Source: Burkholderiaceae bacterium
GTDB taxonomy: Bacteria > Pseudomonadota > Gammaproteobacteria > Burkholderiales > Burkholderiaceae_D
NCBI GenBank assembly: GCA_019232795.1
Contig: JAFANH010000098.1
Coordinates: 1 to 46,473, forward strand
Length of the DNA stretch: 46,473 nucleotides
Direction of reading: 5' to 3'
Shown: in pieces, positions 1-8,325 of the stretch
Numbering within the stretch: position 1 is the first letter of the stretch
Layout of the letters: each line of letters opens with the position of its first letter
Program-made: the position numbers and the translations under genes
The notes under the pieces: generated by a model
The model's database searches: none
Told to the model about the DNA's origin: nothing
The model's input: only the letters and a program-made list of their open reading frames with translations

Positions 1-50
1 ACCTGGAAAACATTTTTTGCTAAATCAACGCCGATTCGGATAATCTTCAT
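1..50 (-). CDS. IS110-family transposase, N-terminal fragment
   Basis: The reverse strand from 50 down to 1 reads MKIIRIGVDLAKNVFQV, the characteristic start of IS110-family transposases. The D of GVDLAK is the first acidic residue of the RuvC-like DEDD catalytic domain. The enzyme recombines a circular intermediate into a target without terminal inverted repeats. Only 16-17 codons are visible, so intactness cannot be judged. The start is the ATG whose complement is 48-50. It is at the window edge, so it is partial because of the window and not necessarily truncated in the genome. Confidence 0.85.
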   Translation of the reverse strand, partial: MKIIRIGVDLAKNVFQ

Positions 51-145
51 GGTGGACTCCCCTCCCATTTAACTGGTTTCTGAACAATTCCAGTTTGGCA
101 CGTTGATGCCGATTAGGTGAGGTGGAGTCCATCCCATTGCTTTGG
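1..145 (-). mobile_element. IS110-family insertion sequence, 5' end (cut by window edge)
   Basis: The first 50 bases encode the start of an IS110-type transposase running leftwards off the window, so the upstream end of the element lies to its right. Bases 51-69 and 121-138 are imperfect direct copies of a GGTGGA(C/G)TCC...TCCCATT block, the sort of subterminal sequence found at IS110/IS1111 ends. Bases 71-95 can form a hairpin with 6-bp arms (AACTGG 71-76 and CCAGTT 90-95). In IS110-group elements the noncoding end can encode the bridge RNA that chooses target and donor DNA. Whether this end or the unseen 3' end carries it cannot be told here. The outer boundary near 140-150 is an inference. 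Confidence 0.6.
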
Positions 146-295
146 GGCGAGAGCAGACTCAATGTATGAGGGCTGGGCGGGGCTGCGTTACCAGACTTTC
201 GTTATGGGGTGGGTTCCATCAGTCGTCCCGCAACAGCTTTCTGATTTCATGCATCCTCAGTACGGCCGCCCTTAGGACGTGGATTTCTAGGTTTC

Positions 296-323
296 GTTAA
301 AATCTTCGAAACTCGCGTAGAAT
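296..323 (+). promoter_or_regulatory. possible sigma70-type promoter of the L,D-transpeptidase-like gene
   Basis: A TAGAAT hexamer (318-323) matches five of six bases of the -10 consensus. It is preceded 16 bp upstream by a poor -35 candidate (GTTAAA, 296-301). It lies 45 bp before the start at 368, in the only long noncoding stretch before that gene. The weak -35 box keeps confidence low. The rest of 146-367 shows no recognisable gene. Confidence 0.25.
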
Positions 324-367
324 GCGGCGACAGGTACTCGGACTTGCTTTTCATGTAGGGAGTTTGA

Positions 368-1135
368 ATGAAATTGATTTCCTCGTTTCTGATGTTTGCA
401 TTTGTGTCGATTACGGCTTATGCGCAAGAAAAAACGCCTGATCTGAACATCATTTCTCCCCGACCAGACCAGCTCCAGGCGGTTGTCGTCACGACGCAAG
501 ATTGGAATGCCGTTCAGGGACGGGGACAGATTTTTGAACGTCAGAGCGGTGCATCTCCCTGGGTCGCTGTCGATTCGGCCTTTCCGGTGGTAATTGGCAA
601 GAATGGAATGGCATGGGGCAAGGCATATCATGAAGTGTCTGGGGACGCCGAGGGTGTTCCGATGAAAATAGAAGGCGACCGCAAATCCCCCGCCGGTATC
701 TTTATGTTGACTTCGGCCTTTTCACCTGCGGAGCAAAAGGTCAATCTTCCTTTTACGAAATTGCTCGATTCCACCGAATGTGTGGACGACGTCAAATCCA
801 GCCATTACAACAGAATCGTCGACAAATCCCAGGTTGATCAGTATGACTGGGACAGTTCCGAAAAAATGCGGGCAATCCAGGAATATGAGTTGGGAATATT
901 CATCGGGTACAACCCGGAAAGAAAAAAGGGCGCGGGGTCGTGTGTTTTCCTGCATCGCTGGACGGATGAAAAAACAGGCACGACGGGCTGCACCGCGATG
1001 GCATTGGAGCAGATGCAAAAGATCTTCCGGTGGATCGATGGCACGAAAAATCCCATCCTGATTCAAATGCCGGAAAAAACCTACCGGCAATTGCAATCTG
1101 CCGGCAATCTGCCGCAATTAAGCGCATTCCAATAG
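368..1135 (+). CDS. exported L,D-transpeptidase-like (YkuD superfamily) protein
   Basis: This 255-residue protein begins with a signal peptide (basic MK, hydrophobic core, AYAQ cleavage-like site near residue 20), so it acts in the periplasm. A late GSCVFLHRW segment followed by TGTTGCTAM matches the conserved His ... (S/T)xGC core of YkuD L,D-transpeptidases, whose Cys forms the acyl-enzyme when peptidoglycan stems or lipoproteins are cross-linked. The middle segment GDRKSPAGIF also fits this superfamily (usual motif GD.RTPEG.F). An AGGGAG ribosome-binding site lies at 357-362, supporting the ATG at 368. It stands alone between the IS110 end and a convergent ABC operon. The usual HG before the Cys is replaced by TG, so this is a divergent branch. 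The true substrate is not deducible. Confidence 0.7.
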   Translation: MKLISSFLMFAFVSITAYAQEKTPDLNIISPRPDQLQAVVVTTQDWNAVQGRGQIFERQSGASPWVAVDSAFPVVIGKNGMAWGKAYHEVSGDAEGVPMKIEGDRKSPAGIFMLTSAFSPAEQKVNLPFTKLLDSTECVDDVKSSHYNRIVDKSQVDQYDWDSSEKMRAIQEYELGIFIGYNPERKKGAGSCVFLHRWTDEKTGTTGCTAMALEQMQKIFRWIDGTKNPILIQMPEKTYRQLQSAGNLPQLSAFQ

Positions 1136-1240
1136 CATATCTTTAGACGCGAAACATAGCCTGTCCTAAGAAGGCGGCCGACAAAGTCGATTTGGCTTGA
1201 GTCCGGTTCATGGGTGCGAAAGCGGACTGTGGTACTGACT

Positions 1241-2443
1241 TTATTCGGCATGCAATGCCAGCACCGGGTCCAGCCGCGCCGCGCGGCTGGCCGGCAAGAC
1301 TCCCGCCAGTAATCCCACCGCTGCTGCAATAATCTCGGCCAGGAAGACGTAGGCAATCGGCGTATGCACAGGCAGGGCCGGCAGCGCGAAGTGGATCAGT
1401 TGCGCCAGTCCCATGCCCAGCGCCAAGCCGAGCAGGCCGCCCAATGCGGCCAGTGCGGTCGCTTCGCCGAGAAATAACGCGAGTATGGTGCCGCGTTGCG
1501 CACCCAGTGCCACCAGCAAGCCGATTTCCGAGGTGCGCTCGGTGACGGCGATGGTCATGATGGAGACGATGCCCACGCCGCCCACCAGCAGCGATATGCT
1601 GCCCAGCGCGCCCACCGCCATGGTGAGGATGTCGAGGATGTTGGACAGCGTGCGCAGCATGTCTTCCTGGGTGATGATGGTGTAGTCTTCGCGGCCGTGG
1701 CGCACGGTCAGCAGGTTCTTGATTTCGGCGATGATGCGCGCAGCCGGAATGCCTTCCTGGTAGGCGATGTCGATCTTCATCAAGCCGTCGCGGTTGTACA
1801 GCTCCAACGCACGGGCGATGGGAATGTAGGCGGCGTCGTCGAGGTCGATGCCGAGCAATTGGCCCTTGGCTTCCAGCACGCCGATCACACGGAACTGTTC
1901 GCCGCCTATGCGGATGCGCGCACCCAGCGGATTGGCCGTGCCGAACAATTCGTCCTTCAGTTTCGCGCCCAGCACCACGAAGGCGCGCGCCTGCTCCAGC
2001 TCGTCGGCCGGCAGGAATTGCCCTTCGCGCACCTTGATGCTGTAAGTTTCCGTCATCTCGGCGCTGACGCCGTTGATGGTGGTGCGGCGCAGGCGGCCGT
2101 TGTAGTTGACTTCGGTGTTGCCGGTGACGTCGGCGGTGAGCGAGGTGACATTCGGCAGGCGGCGCAGCGCGCGCGCGTCGTCCAGCGTCAGCGGGCGCAC
2201 CGAGGTGGGAATGCCAGTGGGCGCGATGCCTTCGGTTTTCACGTTGCCGGGCGAAACGCTGGCGATGTTGGTGCCGAACTGCGTGAATTCGCTGAGCACG
2301 AAACGGTGTATGCCTTCGCCTATGGATGTGAGCAGGATGACGGCGGCGATGCCGACCGCGATGCCGAGCAGAGTGAGGAAGCTGCGCAGGCCTTGAGCGG
2401 TGATGGCGCGTGTGGCGAGCTTAAAACCGTCGGTTGGCAACAT
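1241..2443 (-). CDS. MacB/FtsX-type ABC transporter permease (second permease of operon)
   Basis: This 400-residue membrane protein has the FtsX/MacB permease layout. There is one N-terminal transmembrane helix (residues about 20-40, LTLLGIAVGIAAVILLTSIG), a large MacB-type periplasmic core domain of about 210 residues, then three C-terminal helices ending in ASRAARLDPVLALHAE, the standard family tail. Such permeases do not pump small molecules through the membrane. They use ATP-driven mechanotransmission to act on periplasmic substrates, passing them to an adaptor and outer-membrane channel. It has no fused ATPase domain, unlike canonical MacB. It is last in the 6100-to-1241 operon and is separated from the previous permease by about 375 bp of palindromic repeats, which could uncouple its expression. 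Confidence 0.9.
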   Translation of the reverse strand: MLPTDGFKLATRAITAQGLRSFLTLLGIAVGIAAVILLTSIGEGIHRFVLSEFTQFGTNIASVSPGNVKTEGIAPTGIPTSVRPLTLDDARALRRLPNVTSLTADVTGNTEVNYNGRLRRTTINGVSAEMTETYSIKVREGQFLPADELEQARAFVVLGAKLKDELFGTANPLGARIRIGGEQFRVIGVLEAKGQLLGIDLDDAAYIPIARALELYNRDGLMKIDIAYQEGIPAARIIAEIKNLLTVRHGREDYTIITQEDMLRTLSNILDILTMAVGALGSISLLVGGVGIVSIMTIAVTERTSEIGLLVALGAQRGTILALFLGEATALAALGGLLGLALGMGLAQLIHFALPALPVHTPIAYVFLAEIIAAAVGLLAGVLPASRAARLDPVLALHAE

Positions 2444-2501
2444 GGTAGATCAGCAAATGTGGCAAGTGTCGCCGGTTTACCCTCTCCCGTTTGGCGGGAG
2501 A

Positions 2502-2586
2502 GGGTGCAGCGGGGAATTCGGGCGGCATGCCGCCTGCCTGCGGAACGAAGTTCGCTTGCAAGCGAACTTTCTCTCCCTATAGGGAC
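2502..2586 (-). repeat. structured insert copy 1 (two tandem palindromes) inside a family B repeat
   Basis: Read on the minus strand this has a TCCCTATAGGGA palindrome (2574-2585). It is followed by stem 1, GTTCGCTTGCAAGCGAAC (2550-2567), a TTCGTTCCGCAGGC linker, stem 2, GGCGGCATGCCGCC (2521-2534), and a CCGAATTCCCCGC tail. The same order, linker and tail recur at 2661-2745 and 6283-6360 with different but still self-complementary stem sequences. No protein is encoded. Confidence 0.7.
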
Positions 2587-2660
2587 ATGGGGTAGGGGAG
2601 AGGGCGCGCGCAGCGCGTAGGTTTTGACGGCCGCCCTCTCCCCCGGCCCCTCTCCCCTGT

Positions 2661-2745
2661 GTCCCTATAGGGAGGAGTCGCTCGCCTTCAGCGAGCGCCG
2701 CTTTGTCGGCGGTCAGCATGCTGACCGAAACCCCGACTCCGCCAC
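2661..2745 (+). repeat. structured insert copy 2 inside a family B repeat
   Basis: The order is TCCCTATAGGGA (2662-2673), stem 1 GCTCGCCTTCAGCGAGC (2680-2696), linker GCCGCTTTGTCGGC, stem 2 GGTCAGCATGCTGACC (2711-2726) and a CCGAAACCCCGAC tail. It splits the host hairpin, leaving CCCCTCTCCC on one side and AAGCGGGAGAGGGG on the other, so it looks like an insertion into the loop of a pre-existing palindrome. It is oriented opposite to copy 1 in the same doublet. Confidence 0.7.
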
Positions 2746-2818
2746 AAGCGGGAGAGGGGAGTTGAAGTGTTTCGTCGGCACCTGAAAAAATGCGCAGAAT
2801 GAAATGCATAACGCCGCC

Positions 2819-4027
2819 TCAATGTCTGGACAAAGCCAGCACCGGATCCATGCGCGCCGCGCGCCGTGCCGGCATCACCCCGAAGATCAATCCGGTGGCT
2901 ACCGCCGTCAGCAAGGCCGCCAGCACCGCCCAATTGGGCGGCCAGGCGGGCAGGGTGGGGTAGAGCTGGCGGATCACGGCAGCGCCGCCTTGCCCGAGCA
3001 GGTAGCCGACCACCGCGCCGGCCAGCGACAGCATCACCGCTTCGCTCAGGAAGATCATGCGGATGGCGCCGCTGCCGGCGCCGATGGCTTTGAGCAGGCC
3101 GATTTCGGCGGTGCGCTGCGTGACCGACACCAGCATCACATTCATCACCAGGATGCCGGCCACGGCCAGGCTGATGGCGGCAATGCCGCCCACACCCAAG
3201 GTCAGCGTGCCGAGCAGGCGGTCAAAGGTCGCCAGCACCGCGTCCTGTGTGATCACGGTGACGTCTTCCTCGCCTTCGTGGCGCTGCTTGATGATGGCGG
3301 CGGCTTGGGCCTTGGCCGGCTCGATGGCGTCGCGGTCCTGGGCTTCGATGATGATGCGAAACAGGGTGTTGGTGTCAAACATCGCTTCGGCCAGCGCCGT
3401 CGGCAGGAAGATCAGTTCGTCGGTATTCATGCCCAGCCCCTGGCCGCTCTGCCCCATGATGCCGATCACGCGGAAGCGGCGGTCGCCGATGCGCACCAAT
3501 TGGCCGAGCGCCTGCTCGCTGCCGAACATTTCGCTGGCGATCTTGGAGCCGATCACCGCTTCCGGTGCGCCGTGGTGCCAGTCGGTGTCGGACAGGAAGC
3601 GCCCATGCGCCAGCGAGAGTTTGCGCACTGCTATGTATTGCGAGGTGACGCCGGCCACCACCGCTTCGCGCAGCTTGCCATTGACGCTGATTTCCGAGGT
3701 GCCGATCACGACCGGCGCCACCACCTTGGCGGCCGGCGCCCGCTGCAAGGCCAGCGCGTCGTCCAGCGTCAGGTCGCGCGGGGTATTGGTGATGGCGTTG
3801 GCGGGGTTGAAGCCGCCGGTCTGCGAGCGCCCCGGCAATACGATCACGAGATTGGTGCCGATAGAGGAAAACTGCTCCATCACGTAGCGGCGCGCGCCGT
3901 CGCCCAGCGCCGTCAGCACCACCACCGCCGCCACGCCTATGGCCATGGCCAGCACCATCAGCGCGGTGCGCATGGGATTGGCCGTGGCGGCGGCGCGCGC
4001 GAAGCTGAGGGTGTCGGCGAATTTCAT
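2819..4027 (-). CDS. MacB/FtsX-type ABC transporter permease (first permease of operon)
   Basis: This 402-residue protein is a paralogue of the permease at 1241-2443. It has an N-terminal transmembrane helix (MVLAMAIGVAAVVVLTALGDGARR, about 24-47), a MacB-type periplasmic domain (about 50-270) and three C-terminal helices. It ends in MPARRAARMDPVLALSRH. The ATG at 4027 lies 6 bp after the stop of the ATPase gene, so the two are surely co-transcribed. With two different permeases, one ATPase and one adaptor, the complex could be a heterodimeric MacB-like or LolCDE-like machine. Substrate is unknown. Family exports include macrolides, peptides, siderophores and lipoproteins. Confidence 0.9.
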   Translation of the reverse strand: MKFADTLSFARAAATANPMRTALMVLAMAIGVAAVVVLTALGDGARRYVMEQFSSIGTNLVIVLPGRSQTGGFNPANAITNTPRDLTLDDALALQRAPAAKVVAPVVIGTSEISVNGKLREAVVAGVTSQYIAVRKLSLAHGRFLSDTDWHHGAPEAVIGSKIASEMFGSEQALGQLVRIGDRRFRVIGIMGQSGQGLGMNTDELIFLPTALAEAMFDTNTLFRIIIEAQDRDAIEPAKAQAAAIIKQRHEGEEDVTVITQDAVLATFDRLLGTLTLGVGGIAAISLAVAGILVMNVMLVSVTQRTAEIGLLKAIGAGSGAIRMIFLSEAVMLSLAGAVVGYLLGQGGAAVIRQLYPTLPAWPPNWAVLAALLTAVATGLIFGVMPARRAARMDPVLALSRH

Positions 4028-4033
4028 GATGGA

Positions 4034-4729
<696 letters not shown>

Positions 4730-4794
4730 CCCGGATGGTTTCTACGGATGTTTGAATGCGGGATGTTCCCTAATAACTGCATCATTTATTTCCC

Positions 4795-4878
4795 CGTCGT
4801 CCTCGCGAAAGCGGGGACCCATAGGGAGGGAATTCGTGCGAACTCACTATGGGCCCCCGCCTTCGCGAGGGCGACGAG
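4795..4878. repeat. REP-like palindromic doublet, family A
   Basis: Left arm CCGTCGTCCTCGCGAAAGCG... (4795-4824) pairs with right arm ...CGCCTTCGCGAGGGCGACGA (4847-4878). A short spacer contains GAATTC. Each arm is itself a small hairpin (CTCGCGAAAGCG type). The same family occurs at 6215-6374 and 13353-13448. It lies in the adaptor-ATPase gap and could act as an mRNA stabiliser or attenuator (inference). Confidence 0.8.
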
Positions 4879-4945
4879 GTTTTTAGAGCGGTTGCCTTGA
4901 CTTGGGAGCATTGTGGCGCGAATGGAGTGTGGGGCTGCATCCACC

Positions 4946-6100
4946 CTACTTATTGGCAGCATCCGCCGCAAAATGCACCCCCGCCTTCACCCCCTCACGC
5001 TCCAGCGACGTCACCACCTTCTCGCCGGCGCTCAAGCCTTCCAGCACTTCCGTATATTCCCAATTCGCCACGCCGGCCTTGATCTTGCGCTCCTGCAGCA
5101 CACCGTCGCTGCCGGCCACCAGAACCTTGTTGCCTTCCTGCAGGGCAGAGGTCGGCACGCGCACCGCGTTGTCGCGCGTGGCGAGAATCACTTCGATGTC
5201 GGCGCTGTAGCCCACCAGCAGGCGGCCGGCCGCTTCCGGGTGGTCGAAATTGGCTTCCACGTCCACCGTGCGCGCCTGCTTCTCGGCTTCCGAGACGAAG
5301 GGCGCGACGCGCCTTACCGTGCCGGCGAACGGCTGTTTGGGGAAGGCGTCGAGCGTGATGCGCACCACTTGCCCGGTCTTGACCTTGGGTGCATCGACCT
5401 CGTCCATCGGCGCGCTCACATACATGCAGCTGTCGTCGATCAGGTCGATGGCCGGCGGGGTCGGCACGCCGGGCGGTGAGGGCGTGGAAAACTCGCCGAC
5501 CTCGCCGACGATCTTGGCGACGATGCCGTCGAAGGGCGCATACAGAACGGTGCGCGCCAGTTCCACCTTGGCCGCTTCCACCTTGGCCTGGGCTTGCGTG
5601 ACGTCGGCCTTGGCCGCTTCGCAGGCGGCGCGCTTGGCGTCGGCGTCGGCGCGCGCCAGTTCCTCGGCCGAAGAAGAGACGAAGTTCCTGGCATGCAGGG
5701 CGGCCTGACGTTCGGCTTCGCGTTCGGCATTGGCAGCCGGCACGCAGGCTTCGGCCACGTGTTTGCGCGTGGACTCCAGCCCGGTTTGCGCCAGCGTGTA
5801 TTGCGCCTTCTGATCGTCGTTCCACAGGCGCATCAGCAACTGGCCCTTTTTGACACGGTCGCCTTCCTTGACCGCCATGGTTTCAATGCGGCCGCCGGTG
5901 ATGGTGTTGAGCTTGGTGCGCAGGCAGGCTTCCACGGTGCCGGCGCGCGTGTTGGCGATGGTGGACTCGACCTTGCCGCGGTCGATTTCCTTGAGCGCCA
6001 CGGCCACCGGCTTGGGCCGTCCGGCGCGCCACAGACCGCCGCCTACCAGCAGCACGACGACGAGAGCGATGAGCAGGCGGCGAATCAGTGTGGGGGACAT
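4946..6100 (-). CDS. periplasmic adaptor (membrane fusion protein, HlyD/MacA-type)
   Basis: This 384-residue protein is anchored by one N-terminal helix (LIRRLLIALVVVLLVGGGLW, about 5-24). It then has a lipoyl/barrel-sandwich half motif (GRIETMAVKEGDRVKKGQLL), an alpha-helical hairpin rich in Ala/Glu/Arg (about 100-195), the returning lipoyl half (LYAPFDGIVAKIVGEVGE) and beta-barrel and membrane-proximal domains. This is the standard periplasmic adaptor order. It should bridge the FtsX-type permeases to a TolC-like outer-membrane channel, which is not encoded here and must be supplied from elsewhere. It is the first gene of the operon. The 299 bp upstream (6101-6399) hold mainly a family A repeat with an insert. 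Confidence 0.9.
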   Translation of the reverse strand: MSPTLIRRLLIALVVVLLVGGGLWRAGRPKPVAVALKEIDRGKVESTIANTRAGTVEACLRTKLNTITGGRIETMAVKEGDRVKKGQLLMRLWNDDQKAQYTLAQTGLESTRKHVAEACVPAANAEREAERQAALHARNFVSSSAEELARADADAKRAACEAAKADVTQAQAKVEAAKVELARTVLYAPFDGIVAKIVGEVGEFSTPSPPGVPTPPAIDLIDDSCMYVSAPMDEVDAPKVKTGQVVRITLDAFPKQPFAGTVRRVAPFVSEAEKQARTVDVEANFDHPEAAGRLLVGYSADIEVILATRDNAVRVPTSALQEGNKVLVAGSDGVLQERKIKAGVANWEYTEVLEGLSAGEKVVTSLEREGVKAGVHFAADAANK

Positions 6101-6214
6101 GGAATCGACAGTTTTATTGTTGGATTTGCCGAGTATGCCAGCAAACAGGGTGGGCGGCTATCTGTCCAAATTAAGCTTGTAAGGCCTGCTATAGGTGAAT
6201 GAAGATAGGCTACT

Positions 6215-6374
6215 CGTCGTTCCCGCGTAAGCGGGAACCCATAGGGAATACCGACGTGCAACCGGCTTATGGGTTCCCGCTTGCCGCGCGCACGCTCCCT
6301 TGCAAGGGAACGTCGTTTCGCAGGCACGCAGCATGCTGCGTGAAATCCCTGCTACACCCTACGCGGGAACGACG
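6215..6374. repeat. REP-like palindromic doublet, family A, interrupted by a structured insert
   Basis: Left arm CGTCGTTCCCGCGTAAGCGG (6215-6234) continues through GAACCCATAG. The right arm starts GGGTTCCCGCTT (6271-6282), breaks off, and resumes ACGCGGGAACGACG (6361-6374). Removing 6283-6360 restores an almost perfect complement of the left arm. It sits between the acetyltransferase and the efflux operon, whose promoters and terminators must be in or next to it. Confidence 0.8.
6283..6360 (+). repeat. structured insert copy 3, inside a family A repeat
   Basis: It contains stem 1 GCTCCCTTGCAAGGGAAC (6294-6311), linker GTCGTTTCGCAGG, stem 2 CACGCAGCATGCTGCGTG (6325-6342) and tail GAAATCCCTGCTACACCC. 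The order matches the two copies at 2502-2586 and 2661-2745, although the host repeat is of a different family. It lacks the TCCCTATAGGGA palindrome seen at the start of the other two copies. Confidence 0.7.
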
Positions 6375-6399
6375 AAGTGGGTTGACCTAAACGGAGTTG

Positions 6400-6918
6400 T
6401 TAATTTTCGCTCACCGCGGTGAGCGACAGGCCGTAGTAGTCCAACCCCGACGCATAGTATTCCGGGTTGATGCGCTTTTCCCAAGCCAGGCCGAGCTTGC
6501 GCAGCACACTTGCCGAAGCATGGTTGTCGGGATCGACCAAACCGATGACGCGTTTCAGCCCGAACTCGAGTATGCCCTGCTGCATCAGGAAAGAAGCGCT
6601 TTCTGTCGCATAGCCCTTACCCCAGCAATCGACCAGGAAGCGGTAGCCGATGTCCGGTTCGTCGAACTCGGGCAGGTATTTCAAGCCGCTGAAGCCGATC
6701 AGCCGGCCCGAGGATTTTTCTATGCAGGCCATGCGGCCGTAACCATGCAATTCATAATCGCGCAGCTGGCGCTCGCATATCATTTGCCGCACGTCTTCCA
6801 CGCTTTGCTTCGGCTGTTCGCCCGTATAGCGCAGGATCTGCGGGTCGGAAGCCAGAGGAAAAAATGCCGCGGCGTCGTCTTCGGTAAAGCGTCTCAATAA
6901 CAGGCGTTCGGTTTGCAT
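6400..6918 (-). CDS. GNAT-family N-acetyltransferase (RimJ/RimL type)
   Basis: This 172-residue protein opens with the RLLLRRFTEDDAAAFF strand-helix typical of the Acetyltransf_3 group. The acetyl-CoA pyrophosphate-binding loop is CWGKGYATE (Q/RxxGxG/A-like), and a late VDPDNHASASVLRKLG motif follows. The group acetylates N-terminal amines of ribosomal proteins, amino groups of antibiotics or other small amines. The acceptor is not predictable. It follows the histidine kinase gene on the same strand after 68 bp, so it may be the distal gene of that operon. The start is the ATG at 6918. Confidence 0.88.
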   Translation of the reverse strand: MQTERLLLRRFTEDDAAAFFPLASDPQILRYTGEQPKQSVEDVRQMICERQLRDYELHGYGRMACIEKSSGRLIGFSGLKYLPEFDEPDIGYRFLVDCWGKGYATESASFLMQQGILEFGLKRVIGLVDPDNHASASVLRKLGLAWEKRINPEYYASGLDYYGLSLTAVSEN

Positions 6919-6986
6919 GCAGGCTTTGCGAAAAGTGAAGGCAACACCGGCCAGTGTAGCGGCTCACCGGCAGGGCGGCAATGATG

Positions 6987-8297
6987 CTAGGAAGCGGACA
7001 GCGGAACCGCGTGCGGGAAATGGATGGCGAATTCGGTGTATTCGCCTTCGGTTGAGCGGCAGATGATGGTGGACTTCCAGCCGGACAGCACTTCGCGGCA
7101 AAACGCCAGGCCGATGCCGGTTCCTTCGGCCGGCGGCCAGGTGTAGAAGCGTTCGAAGATGTGTTCCAGCTGCGCCGGCGGTACGCCGCAGGCGGTGTCA
7201 TGCACCTTCATCCAGGCGCCGCGGCCGTTGGGGTCGCGTTCGGTCGAGATGCGCAGCGTGCCCTTGCGCGCGCGGGCGATGGCCTTGAAGGCGTTCTTGA
7301 TCAGGTTGATCATCACCATGCGGAACTGGTCGTCGTTGCCGTAGAAGCTGAAGGCATACTGGAAATCGGTCGCCAGCAGCGCGCGCAGGTTGGGATTCTC
7401 GTAGGGATACATGTCGATCGAATGCTGGATGGCCGGCACGATCTCCATGCGGGCCAGCCTATGCGTGGGCGTTTTGCCGATGGCATTGGCCAGCAGCAGG
7501 TCGAGCACCGAATTCATGTAGCGGCATTCCTCGCCGATGCGGTCGATGGCCGGCAGCGTCATGTCCAGGTGTTTGCCGGAAATCCGCTCGTCTTCGCCGG
7601 CCTGTTCCTCGTGTTTGCGGTAGAAGGCGATCAGCGCAGTCACGTAGCGGGTCAGGCCGCGCGCGCCGGCCGTGACGCTGCCCAGCGGCGTGCGCATTTC
7701 GTGCACCACGGTAGCAAGCGCGGTCGACATGCCGTGCAGCTTTTCTTCTTCGAGCTTCTTCGCCATCTGCTTTTCCGAAGACTTGAACAGGCTGCCGCCC
7801 ACTACCACCAGGATGAAGGTCGGCAGGCGCTCCACGTATTCCATCGGCACCGAAGGGTCGGGCGTGGTGGCCAGATACGACAGTACCGCCAGTGTGCCGC
7901 CGAAAAGTATCATGGCGATCGTATTGCGCCAATCGGTCAGCAGCACCAGAAAGAACACGGCCATGAAGCTGTCCGCGATCATGACCATGCCGCCATGGTT
8001 TTTCAGGGCCATGAACACGTGGAAGAACGGCAACAGATACAGGAATGCCCACCAGGAGTAGGCGATATACCAGGGGCGCCACTTTTCCGGCCAGTGCGCC
8101 TGCAGCGCGAGGCCGATGCAGGCCACCGTTGCCACCAGCCGGATCGGCAGGTTTTCATACGGCTGGTGCAAGACGGCGACGTAGATCAGGTAAAACAGCG
8201 GGTAGCCTATGGTCCCGACGATACCGGCATACTTCAGGTGGGCCAGGCGGCCATGCGCGTTATAGGTTTCGTAGTGTGCAAACAGGCTGCGTATCAT
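6987..8297 (-). CDS. CqsS/LqsS/PhcS-like membrane sensor histidine kinase
   Basis: This 436-residue protein has about six hydrophobic segments in residues 20-180. The early motif GYPLFYLIYVAVLHQPYENLPIRL closely resembles the first helices of CqsS and its relatives LqsS/PhcS, which sense small lipid-like quorum signals (alpha-hydroxyketones, or 3-hydroxy fatty acid methyl esters). The cytoplasmic part has an H-box HEMRTPLGS, N-box NLIKNAFKA, a G1 box DTACGVP (the first Gly is Ala) and a G2 box GTGIGLAF, so it should autophosphorylate on the H-box His. No receiver domain is fused and no response regulator is adjacent. It begins 28 bp after the diiron enzyme gene, which suggests that its ligand relates to the products of the two upstream enzymes (inference). 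Confidence 0.85.
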   Translation of the reverse strand: MIRSLFAHYETYNAHGRLAHLKYAGIVGTIGYPLFYLIYVAVLHQPYENLPIRLVATVACIGLALQAHWPEKWRPWYIAYSWWAFLYLLPFFHVFMALKNHGGMVMIADSFMAVFFLVLLTDWRNTIAMILFGGTLAVLSYLATTPDPSVPMEYVERLPTFILVVVGGSLFKSSEKQMAKKLEEEKLHGMSTALATVVHEMRTPLGSVTAGARGLTRYVTALIAFYRKHEEQAGEDERISGKHLDMTLPAIDRIGEECRYMNSVLDLLLANAIGKTPTHRLARMEIVPAIQHSIDMYPYENPNLRALLATDFQYAFSFYGNDDQFRMVMINLIKNAFKAIARARKGTLRISTERDPNGRGAWMKVHDTACGVPPAQLEHIFERFYTWPPAEGTGIGLAFCREVLSGWKSTIICRSTEGEYTEFAIHFPHAVPLSAS

Positions 8298-8325
8298 GCC
8301 CGTATTGTAGGGCGAATTTGCCGTG

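Larger units (their letters stand above)
2480..2760. repeat. composite REP-like palindromic doublet (family B) carrying two structured inserts
   Basis: The gap between the two permease genes is almost entirely repeat. Blocks of the type CCCTCTCCCG...CGGGAGAGGG stand at 2480-2505, 2594-2604, 2634-2657 and 2746-2760. They form the same doublet as the clean copy at 40676-40780. Each half is broken by an approximately 85-bp insert (2502-2586 and 2661-2745) described separately. No promoter or gene is evident in 2444-2818. The doublet may form a very stable mRNA hairpin that separates the two cistrons. That effect is an inference. Confidence 0.75.

Noticed and set aside
2480..2760. Possible CRISPR array or phage attachment site
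   Set aside because: The units are palindromic hairpin doublets of unequal length, not regularly spaced direct repeats, and no cas or integrase gene is present.
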